From assembly GCA_021784615.1 (NCBI GenBank), contig JAJYHU010000139.1, forward strand, positions 1-21,916: a stretch of 21,916 bases of DNA, in the 5' to 3' direction. Below are positions 14,776 to 20,888 of the stretch, piece after piece (position 1 is the stretch's first letter; each line of letters opens with the position of its first letter). Made by a program: the position numbers and the translations under genes. The notes under the pieces were generated by a model. It was not told where the DNA came from, did not search any database, and saw only the letters and a list, made by a program, of their open reading frames with translations. Origin of the DNA: Acidobacteriota bacterium (GTDB lineage: Bacteria > Acidobacteriota > Terriglobia > UBA7540).

Positions 14776-15009
14776 ATGGACATGAAAAAAGTACTTTATG
14801 GTCTAGGAATGGTGGCAACGGGGGTTGGAATCGGCGCGGTAACGGCGCTCCTGTATGCCCCCAAAAGCGGGAAAGAAACAAGAAAGCTAATCTCCCGCAA
14901 GGCTGAAGACGGCATGGATTACGTTTCCGAACAGACCCGTGAAATTCGCAGGCAGGCAGAGGAGGCCTTCGAAAAGGGGAAAGAATTTGCGATTAAGCTC
15001 GTTGCTTAA
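14776..15009 (+). CDS. YtxH-domain envelope-associated protein (copy 1)
   Basis: This 77-residue protein starts MDMKKVLYGLGMVATGVGIGAVTALLYAPKSGKETRKLIS. A short glycine-rich hydrophobic helix (about 5-26) leads into the LLYAPKSGKETR motif of the YtxH family. An amphipathic, charged helix (EQTREIRRQAEEAFEKGKEFAIKLVA) follows. YtxH proteins are small, often stress-related, with one membrane-inserted N-terminal helix; the biochemical role is unknown. The frame extends upstream to 14719, but GGAGGG at 5-base spacing fixes ATG 14776. The next YtxH gene starts 21 bases after its stop, so the two are likely co-transcribed. The AT-rich 14700-14760 stretch has a TTGAAA (14725-14730) that could be part of the promoter, with no convincing -10. 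Confidence 0.8.
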   Translation: MDMKKVLYGLGMVATGVGIGAVTALLYAPKSGKETRKLISRKAEDGMDYVSEQTREIRRQAEEAFEKGKEFAIKLVA

Positions 15010-15030
15010 TGAGGAATGAGGAGGTCTTCG

Positions 15031-15327
15031 ATGAGCGAGAATAACGGGGGTTCGAACATTGCGTTTTTTTTGGCTGGAGCTGGCATTGGAGCTATTTTAG
15101 CCCTGCTTTTTGCCCCGAAGTCGGGCAAGGAAACGCGCGACTACATCGCGCAGCGAGCTGGCGAGAGCAGGGAAAAAGTGGCCGCAAAAAGCCAGGAATA
15201 TCGGCGGCAGGCCGAGGGATACGTCGACAAAGCCAAAGACGTTGTCAACAAGCAGAAGGACCAGCTTTCGGCGGCGCTTGAGGCGGGGAAACAAGCTTAT
15301 CGAGCGGAAAAGGACAAGGTATCCTAG
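15031..15327 (+). CDS. YtxH-domain envelope-associated protein (copy 2)
   Basis: This 98-residue protein starts MSENNGGSNIAFFLAGAGIGAILALLFAPKSGKETRDYIA and so repeats the layout of the preceding gene: a glycine-zipper-like hydrophobic segment (about 9-27), the LLFAPKSGKETR motif and a charged helix (AGESREKVAAKSQEYRRQAEGYVDKAKDVVNKQKDQL). It is longer at the C-terminus than copy 1. GAGGAGG lies 6 bases before ATG 15031, which rules out the ATG at 15016. Together with copy 1 it is a tandem paralogue pair. A GC stem (CCGCCC 15333-15338 / GGGCGG 15352-15357) follows its stop, before the next gene. Function is not known; association with the cytoplasmic membrane is likely. Confidence 0.8.
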   Translation: MSENNGGSNIAFFLAGAGIGAILALLFAPKSGKETRDYIAQRAGESREKVAAKSQEYRRQAEGYVDKAKDVVNKQKDQLSAALEAGKQAYRAEKDKVS

Positions 15328-15370
15328 CCGAACCGCCCATTTCTCAAAGGCGGGCGGCCAAGTGTAAAGC

Positions 15371-15883
15371 ATGGCTCATGAAACGCTGCTGACAATTTTT
15401 ATTATCCTCGCTGCTGCCGCTATCGTTTTGCAGGCCTTTGCGATGTTCGGTATTTACATGGAGATCCGCCGCCTGCACTCGGATGTAACGGGCATTCGCT
15501 CAGAAGTGATGCAGCGGCTTGATCCCCTTACGCGGTCTGTCACGGACATCGTGACGGATACGCGTGAACCTTTGCGCACGGTGATGTCCAACCTTGTTGA
15601 TGTCAGCCGAACGCTTCGTGAAGGGACCAACAACGTGGACGCGGTGGTGGACGAGTTGATGGATAAGTGCCGGCTCCAAATCATTCGCATTGATCAGACA
15701 ATTGCTGGTATCCTCGAAAAAATTGAAAAAACCACAACCACCGTGCAGAGGAACATTATCGGGCCGGTGGCAGAAGTGTCAGCCATTGTTAAGGGCGTGC
15801 AGGCCGGAATGAACTTTTTCCTTTCGCGGCGCCGGACGGGCCATGCGAGCGAAGTCCCGCAAGACGAGCAGATGTTCATCTAA
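15371..15883 (+). CDS. Membrane-anchored coiled-coil protein, DUF948-like
   Basis: This 170-residue protein has one N-terminal transmembrane anchor (LLTIFIILAAAAIVLQAFAMFGIYM, about 5-29). A long helical region of heptad character follows: IRRLHSDVTGIRSEV, then QRLDPLTRSVTDIV, TDTREPLRTVMSNLVDVSRTLREGTNNVDAVVDELMDK and EKIEKTTTTVQRNIIGPVAEVSAIVKGVQAGMNFF. This resembles DUF948 / YtxG proteins, which in Firmicutes are also encoded beside YtxH proteins. That parallel supports a shared envelope role, but no activity is established. It starts 43 bases after the second YtxH gene with only a weak ribosome binding site (GTAAAG), so expression may depend on operon readthrough. The basic tail SRRRTGHASEVPQDEQ is unremarkable. 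Confidence 0.7.
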   Translation: MAHETLLTIFIILAAAAIVLQAFAMFGIYMEIRRLHSDVTGIRSEVMQRLDPLTRSVTDIVTDTREPLRTVMSNLVDVSRTLREGTNNVDAVVDELMDKCRLQIIRIDQTIAGILEKIEKTTTTVQRNIIGPVAEVSAIVKGVQAGMNFFLSRRRTGHASEVPQDEQMFI

Positions 15884-15917
15884 CCCCAAATCTGTCCCCG
15901 ATATTCAGTTCTTTGCG

Positions 15918-16733
15918 ATGAGAGGCTCTAGCAAGCCGCAGATAACCGAGCAGGGTGTACCCCAAGAGATCAACTTGCCGAAACGCCAAAACTCTTCCGA
16001 CACTCGCCGTACGGAAGTTCATGCACTACCGGCAGTCGCCGTTTTCGCGCGTACCGCGACTCCAGGCAGAACCAAGACAAGGCTCATTCCGGCATTAGGG
16101 CCGGAAGGCGCGGCGGAGTTTCATCGGGCGCTCGTTTCAGACAGTTTGCGCAAGGTTGCAAAGCTAAAGGGAAAGATGACACGCACACTGTTCATCGGGG
16201 ATGGCGCCATGCCGCTGTCTCTCGTGCCGAGTTGCTTTGGATGCCGGAAACAAAGCGGCCGGAACCTTGGCGCAAGACTTGGGAATGCTTTCGATTTTCT
16301 CCTCCGGCAGCATTCACGGGCGCTCGTCATTGGCACCGACTCTCCGGCGATTACGCCCTGGACGTTGAGGGTGGCGCTCGATGAGCTGCGCTCGGTTGAT
16401 GCGGTGCTGGGGCCTTGTCCGGACGGCGGTTACTACCTGATCGGACTTCGCAGGTTCGCTCGCGGGATCTTCGGCAAGGTCCGCTTGGGGAGCAAGTTTG
16501 CATTCGAGGATACGCTCGGTAGCTTGCTCGCGCATGGCTTCTCCTGCTCCGTTCTCGAACCTTGCCCGGATATCGACCGCCCGGAAGACCTGCGGAAGTT
16601 AAGGGAAGAATTGCTCAAAAGGCCTTCGGCGCGCCGCCTGATGCCCAGGACGTGGCAGTTTCTTTCAAGCAGGAATGTCCCCAACGCCAAAACAACTGAA
16701 CAAGCGAAGCCCGTCGCCTGTCCGGGCCCTTGA
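15918..16733 (+). CDS. TIGR04282/DUF2064 glycosyltransferase-like protein
   Basis: This 271-residue protein has the features of the TIGR04282 (DUF2064) family, a GT-A-like nucleotidyl/glycosyltransferase fold that has been linked to arsenosugar biosynthesis. Motifs are AVFARTATPGRTKTRLIPALGPEGAAEFHRAL (41-72), VIGTDSPAITP (137-147), LGPCPDGGYYLIGL (164-177) and DIDRPEDLRKL (218-228). The N-terminal 40 residues and the tail after about 235 are low-complexity, Arg/Lys/Pro-rich and lie outside the conserved core. The frame is open back to 15843, which would overlap the previous gene by 41 bases, so I chose ATG 15918; neither start has a clear Shine-Dalgarno, and a TTG at 15975 is also possible. 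No arsenic gene is adjacent. It converges on mnmA with a 19-base gap. Confidence 0.75.
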   Translation: MRGSSKPQITEQGVPQEINLPKRQNSSDTRRTEVHALPAVAVFARTATPGRTKTRLIPALGPEGAAEFHRALVSDSLRKVAKLKGKMTRTLFIGDGAMPLSLVPSCFGCRKQSGRNLGARLGNAFDFLLRQHSRALVIGTDSPAITPWTLRVALDELRSVDAVLGPCPDGGYYLIGLRRFARGIFGKVRLGSKFAFEDTLGSLLAHGFSCSVLEPCPDIDRPEDLRKLREELLKRPSARRLMPRTWQFLSSRNVPNAKTTEQAKPVACPGP

Positions 16734-16752
16734 AGGACGATTGTGGCGCGCG

Positions 16753-17904
16753 TCAGCCGAGAACTTCGGAAATCCAGCCGCCGCCGATAACTTCCTCGCC
16801 GTCGTAAAAGACGGCGGCCTGGCCGGGGGTGATGGCCCGCTGGGGGCTTGCGAACTCAACCTGCGCTTCGGCATTCTCACCTGCCTCCACGCGGGCCGGG
16901 GCGGGTAAGTGCTTGTTTCGAATTTTGACCTGCGAGGTCATGGATTTGCCTTCGTCCAGCGGACGAACCCAGTTGACGTCGCGGACGCGCAGGCGGCTCT
17001 TCAGCAGGTCTTGATTGGAACCCACCGTCACGCGATGCTTTATCGAGTCGATCCCGATAACGTATAGGGGGGTTCCGGTGGCAAATCCAAGCCCCTTCCT
17101 CTGGCCGACCGTGTAGTTTTCGAGTCCCTCGTGCTGGGCGAGGACGCGGCCGTCGGTTGAGACGATCTCACCGCCTTCGGACTTGGGCCGTTTGCCCTGT
17201 TCGGAAAGGTAGGCATCGATGAAGCGGCGATAATTCCCCGTGGGAACGAAGCAGATTTCCTGGCTGTCGGGCTTTTCGGCTACTGGTAGCTTTCGCTGGC
17301 GGGCCATGGTTCTGACTTCTTCCTTTGTAAACTCTCCCAAGGGAAACATGGTGCGGGCAAGCTGGTCCTGCGTCAAACCGAACAGGAAGTAGGACTGATC
17401 CTTTGAGGGATCGCGGCCGGCGAGCAACCGGTATCGGCCGGACTCTTCATCCCGGCGGATGCGCGCGTAGTGTCCGGTGGCGACTCGATCGGCGCCGATC
17501 TTGAGAGCTGTTTCAATGAATTGCGCAAACTTGATTTCCGTGTTGCAGTGGCTGCAGGGAATGGGTGTTTCGCCTGCCAGGTAACTTTCCACAAAGGGCC
17601 GTACCACGTCGCGCTCAAACTGCTCTTCAAAATTGACCACGTAGTAGGGCAATCCCAGAAAATTCGCCACGCGGCGGGCGTCGTAAACGTCATCCAGTGA
17701 GCAACAGCGGCCGCTTGCCCGTGCGGGCGCGGCTCCTTCTTCCAGGTCCATCATTGCGGGCAGTCGCCGCTGGTCCCAGAGTTGCATGGTCATGCCAACG
17801 ACGGCTGGAGATCCGCTCGATGCTCCGGATGAGTTGTTTTCCGCGAGCAGCGCCGCGGCCATGGAGCTGTCCACTCCGCCGCTCATTGCGATTGCGATGG
17901 TCAT
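16753..17904 (-). CDS. mnmA: tRNA-specific 2-thiouridylase MnmA
   Basis: This 383-residue protein is MnmA (TrmU), which activates U34 of Lys, Glu and Gln tRNAs with ATP and inserts sulfur to give 2-thiouridine. The PP-loop SGGVDSS is at 8-14. The two catalytic cysteines are visible as Cys120 (PCSHCNTEIKF) and Cys218 (DSQEICFVPTGNYRRF). GADRVATGHYARI (137-149), KDQSYFLFGL (168-177) and the C-terminal beta-barrel region with NYTVGQRKGLGFATGTPLYV are also typical. The linker AENNSSGASSGSPA (21-34) after the PP-loop helix is a few residues longer than I would expect. It starts 42 bases downstream of the cysteine desulfurase stop on the same strand, an operon of sulfur donor and acceptor. The ATG has only a weak ribosome binding site, consistent with coupling. 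Confidence 0.95.
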   Translation of the reverse strand: MTIAIAMSGGVDSSMAAALLAENNSSGASSGSPAVVGMTMQLWDQRRLPAMMDLEEGAAPARASGRCCSLDDVYDARRVANFLGLPYYVVNFEEQFERDVVRPFVESYLAGETPIPCSHCNTEIKFAQFIETALKIGADRVATGHYARIRRDEESGRYRLLAGRDPSKDQSYFLFGLTQDQLARTMFPLGEFTKEEVRTMARQRKLPVAEKPDSQEICFVPTGNYRRFIDAYLSEQGKRPKSEGGEIVSTDGRVLAQHEGLENYTVGQRKGLGFATGTPLYVIGIDSIKHRVTVGSNQDLLKSRLRVRDVNWVRPLDEGKSMTSQVKIRNKHLPAPARVEAGENAEAQVEFASPQRAITPGQAAVFYDGEEVIGGGWISEVLG

Positions 17905-17946
17905 AAATCCAAAACTCTTGCCGAGGGATGCCTCTGGGTGTTGCCG

Positions 17947-19119
17947 TTAGATCGTGACAGCAATCTTTTTGTAGTGCGGCGAAAGCGAGCGAAGCTGTTC
18001 GACCACTCGCGGCAGAATCTCGAGCGTTACGTCAATATCTTCAGCGGTGTTGAAGCGTCCCAGGCTGAAACGGATGCTGGAGCGCGCCTGCTCCCTGCGA
18101 CCGATGGCGGTGAGCACGTGAGAAGGCTCAAGCGACCCGGAGGAGCACGCGGCTCCTGTTGAGCACGCAATCCCTCTCAAGTCCATGGCGATCAGAAAGC
18201 CCTCGCCTTCGATATACTCAAAACTGATATTCGTGGTGCCGGGTACGCGCCGCGACCGGTCGCCGATGACGGACGTCAGGGGAACGCTCTTGAGGATTCC
18301 TTCCTCCAGGCGGTTGCGGAGGGCGCCGATCTGTAACGCGTCGTTCGTCCCATGTTCGGAAGCCAGCTCCGCGGCCTTGCCCAAGCCCACAATTCCCGGA
18401 ACGTTTTCGGTGCCGGGCCGGTGGTCGCGTTCGTGATGGCCGCCGTAAAGCAGCGGATGCAAAGCCGTCCCTCGCCGTATATAAAGCGCTCCCACGCCCT
18501 TGGGGCCGTGGAGCTTGTGCGCAGAAAGCGAAAGAAGGTCCACGCCCAGCTTCTCAACGTTGATAGGAACTTTCCCGACCGATTGCACGGCGTCCGTGTG
18601 GAAGTAGACGTCATGTTCGCGAGCGATGCGGCCGATTTCTTCGAGCGGCTGGAGCGTCCCAAGTTCGTTATTCGAGTGCATGACGGAAATCAACACCGTA
18701 TCAGGTTCGATGGCTTTTTCGACGTCTTTCGGGTTGACAATACCGCTGGCCCCGACGCTAACATAGGTAACGCGCACGCCGCGCTTTTCCAGCGCCTTGG
18801 CCGTGTGCAGAACTGCATTGTGCTCGATGGTGGTGGTGATGACGTGCTTCTTTTCGGAGCGCGCGGCTTCCACGATCCCCACCAGCGCCGCGTTGTCAGA
18901 CTCCGTGCCGCCGCTTGTGAACACTACTTCACTGGGCCTTGCGCTCAACAGGCGTGCAAGCTGCTCGCGGCTTACTTCGATTGCAGCCTTGGCGCGCTGG
19001 CCGTACCAGTGAATGGAAGAAGCGTTGCCGAAATCTTCAAGCAAGTAGGGCGTCATTGCCTCAAAGACTTCCGGCGCCACGGCCGTCGTCGCGTTGTTGT
19101 CCAGATAAACTCTTCGCAT
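17947..19119 (-). CDS. Cysteine desulfurase (IscS/NifS family)
   Basis: This 390-residue PLP enzyme takes sulfur from cysteine as a persulfide and hands it to partners such as MnmA or Fe-S scaffolds. It opens with MRRVYLDNNATTAVAPEV. PLP contacts include His100 (TIEHNAVLH) and Asp176 (HTDAVQS). Lys202 in SLSAHKLHGPKGVG forms the Schiff base, and the persulfide Cys325 lies in CSTGAACSSGSLEPSHVL. The short region around the active cysteine fits the group I NifS/IscS type. A TTG start 18 bases upstream (19137) is possible, but ATG 19119 matches the family N-terminus. The gene lies directly upstream of mnmA; no iscU or nifU is adjacent, so tRNA thiolation is the most likely dedicated role, though it could also serve cluster assembly. 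Confidence 0.93.
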   Translation of the reverse strand: MRRVYLDNNATTAVAPEVFEAMTPYLLEDFGNASSIHWYGQRAKAAIEVSREQLARLLSARPSEVVFTSGGTESDNAALVGIVEAARSEKKHVITTTIEHNAVLHTAKALEKRGVRVTYVSVGASGIVNPKDVEKAIEPDTVLISVMHSNNELGTLQPLEEIGRIAREHDVYFHTDAVQSVGKVPINVEKLGVDLLSLSAHKLHGPKGVGALYIRRGTALHPLLYGGHHERDHRPGTENVPGIVGLGKAAELASEHGTNDALQIGALRNRLEEGILKSVPLTSVIGDRSRRVPGTTNISFEYIEGEGFLIAMDLRGIACSTGAACSSGSLEPSHVLTAIGRREQARSSIRFSLGRFNTAEDIDVTLEILPRVVEQLRSLSPHYKKIAVTI

Positions 19120-19162
19120 GATTGAATCCGCACCCAATAGAGGACAGAACCCTGTCTTTCTC

Positions 19163-19192
19163 AGAGTAGCCGACGGTGCCGCGCGAAGTCAA
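19163..19192 (-). promoter_or_regulatory. Candidate promoter of the cysteine desulfurase-mnmA operon
   Basis: On the minus strand TTGACT (19187-19192, 5/6) and TACTCT (19163-19168, 3/6) are 18 bases apart. A 5-bp hairpin, GACAG/CTGTC (19143-19156), lies just downstream near the expected transcription start. The -10 box is poor, so this is tentative. Confidence 0.35.
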
Positions 19193-19224
19193 ACGCCTGA
19201 AATCGGCCGCCCGGCCGCGCAACT

Positions 19225-20055
19225 TTACTCTTTGTGCTGATGGAGATGCGGATGAGTGTGAACCTCGCCTGATTTGTGGATGTGGAGGTGCGAGTGAAGA
19301 AGGCTGGTCTCTTTCAGCAGGGCCACGTTGCTTAGGATTTCAGATGGCGGTCCTCCTGCCACAATGCGTCCGCCCTGGAACACAAACGTGTCGTCCGCGA
19401 TATCTTCCAAAATGCCGAGATCGTGCGTGGTGGTCACGATGGTCTTTCCGCGGCCTTTCGATTGCACCAGGAAATCGATTATGTGGCTTTCGCTTTTGGG
19501 ATCGAGAGCTGCAGTGGGCTCGTCGAGGAGCAAAATCTCCGGGTCCAAGACCAGAACGGAAGCGAGCGCCACGCGCTTCTTCTCGCCCATCGAGAGGTGA
19601 TGGGGAGAGCGTTCCTTCAGGTGGGCAATTTCCATCATCTCGAGTATTTCTGAAATGCTTTGCCGGATTTTTGCATGGGGCCAGCGAAGCTGCAGCGGGC
19701 CGAAGGCAACTTCGTCAAAGACTGTGGCTGAGAAGAGTTGGACGTCGGGATTCTGAAAGACCAGACCCACCCGACAGTGGAAGTCCAGTCCGAATCCGTC
19801 GTCCTGAAGCTTTTCCTCGGTGAGCGGCTCGCCGCAGAAATTGACCATTCCCTTATCCGGGAACGAGAGCCCGTTGAGAATGCGAAGCAGGGTCGATTTG
19901 CCGGAACCATTGGCTCCGAGCAGGGCCACACGGCGGCCCGCGCCCACCGTCAGGTAGAGATGGTCGAGCGCTGTTACCTGGCGATAGCGATAGGTGACGT
20001 CGCAAACTTCGTAAACGGGAGTCTGTTTTGCATTGCTCGGATTTGTTGAGTTCAT
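19225..20055 (-). CDS. cbiO: Cobalt/nickel ECF transporter ATPase CbiO with histidine-rich C-terminus
   Basis: This 276-residue ABC ATPase powers the metal ECF transporter with CbiQ and CbiM. Visible motifs: Walker A GANGSGKST (47-55), Q-loop FQNPDVQLF (100-108), signature LSMGEKKRVALAS (154-166, with Met-Gly-Glu in place of the usual Gly-Gly-Gln), Walker B ILLLDEP (174-180) and H-loop His211 (TTTHDLG). VGLVFQNPDVQLFSATVFDEVAFGP is typical of CbiO/EcfA. The last 23 residues hold nine histidines in HxHxHxH spacing (254-260 and 266-274), a likely metal-binding tail. ATG 20055 overlaps the cbiQ stop in an ATGA junction, so I prefer it over GTG 20064. It is the last gene of the cbiM-cbiQ-cbiO operon. 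Confidence 0.92.
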   Translation of the reverse strand: MNSTNPSNAKQTPVYEVCDVTYRYRQVTALDHLYLTVGAGRRVALLGANGSGKSTLLRILNGLSFPDKGMVNFCGEPLTEEKLQDDGFGLDFHCRVGLVFQNPDVQLFSATVFDEVAFGPLQLRWPHAKIRQSISEILEMMEIAHLKERSPHHLSMGEKKRVALASVLVLDPEILLLDEPTAALDPKSESHIIDFLVQSKGRGKTIVTTTHDLGILEDIADDTFVFQGGRIVAGGPPSEILSNVALLKETSLLHSHLHIHKSGEVHTHPHLHQHKE

Positions 20056-20885
20056 CGCCCCCACCAGAAAGCCGTTGCCGAGACAAGGGTAAACCCTGCC
20101 AGGATGATCCAGTCGAAACGCTGCATTCGGGATTCATCCAGAAGATAGACCTCGCCACGAAAACCCCGCGACTGCATGGCAAGATAAACGTCTGAACTGA
20201 GGTCGAACGTTTTGGACATCAAAACGCCGGCGCTTGCGGCCGCCACCCGCCGCCGCTCGGAGCCTGTCAGCTCACCCACCATGCGGCTGCGCCGCGACTC
20301 GAACATATCGTGCGCGGTTTCGAGCATTAGAAAAACGTATCGATAAGTCATTCCCAGGATTGTGACCATGACGACCGGTACTCGAAGCACGCGCAGAGCT
20401 TTAAGAACGTTAATCCACGGCGTCGTAAGGACCAGCAAAACGCACAAAGTTGTCGCCGTTTCCACTCGCAATACAAGATAGCCCGCGCTGACAAGGCCTT
20501 GCGAGGTGAAGGTCCAGCCAAGCCAGGGAAGACGCCCGATGACGCGACCCTCGGTTACAAAAGGGGCGGGAAACGCGATTACACCTGTGAACAGCAGAAC
20601 GGCGATCCACACCCTTTTGAGCAAGACGCCGAATGACACTTGCGAGAGCGCAGCCAGCAGGACGGCGAGGATGAAAAGGCTGCCAATTACCTTAAAACTT
20701 CTGGCGGCTGCGGCCGGCACGATCAGCGCCAGAATGCCCAGGAGCTTGACGCGGGGATGAATGCGCTGCAACAGGCCGTCCGCCCCGGCAGTCTCTTCAG
20801 CATAGAAGGTGTGTTCGAGAGCGTCCACAAAACTGGCCGTGGTGCGCTCCAGGAAGCCCCTTCCTCTAGGGATGCGGTTCGCCAT
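20052..20885 (-). CDS. cbiQ: Cobalt/nickel ECF transporter transmembrane protein CbiQ
   Basis: This 277-residue protein is the EcfT-type coupling subunit that transmits ATPase movement to the substrate-binding CbiM. It has a hydrophilic N-terminal part (FVDALEHTFYAEETAGADGLLQRIHPRVKLLG, typical of CbiQ), then several membrane segments (GILALIVPAAA, IGSLFILAVLLAAL, VWIAVLLFTGVIAF, TTLCVLLVLTTPW, VVMVTILGMTYRYVFLML). The cytoplasmic coupling helices carry ESRRSRMVGELTG and AMQSRGFRGEVYLLDE, which match the Arg-Gly motifs that dock on the ATPase. A last hydrophobic segment ends FWWGR. The ATG lies 3 bases after the cbiM stop, and its own stop overlaps the cbiO start, so translation is coupled across all three genes. 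Confidence 0.92.
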   Translation of the reverse strand: MANRIPRGRGFLERTTASFVDALEHTFYAEETAGADGLLQRIHPRVKLLGILALIVPAAAARSFKVIGSLFILAVLLAALSQVSFGVLLKRVWIAVLLFTGVIAFPAPFVTEGRVIGRLPWLGWTFTSQGLVSAGYLVLRVETATTLCVLLVLTTPWINVLKALRVLRVPVVMVTILGMTYRYVFLMLETAHDMFESRRSRMVGELTGSERRRVAAASAGVLMSKTFDLSSDVYLAMQSRGFRGEVYLLDESRMQRFDWIILAGFTLVSATAFWWGR

Positions 20886-20888
20886 CGG

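Noticed and set aside
18352..19125. Plus-strand open frame of 257 codons opposite the cysteine desulfurase
   Set aside because: It lies entirely within a gene with all catalytic motifs on the other strand. It reads as low-information Arg/Val-rich sequence.
20056..20064. GTG start three codons upstream for cbiO
   Set aside because: The ATGA overlap with the cbiQ stop is the usual coupling arrangement, and the GTG would lie inside cbiQ without a better ribosome binding site.
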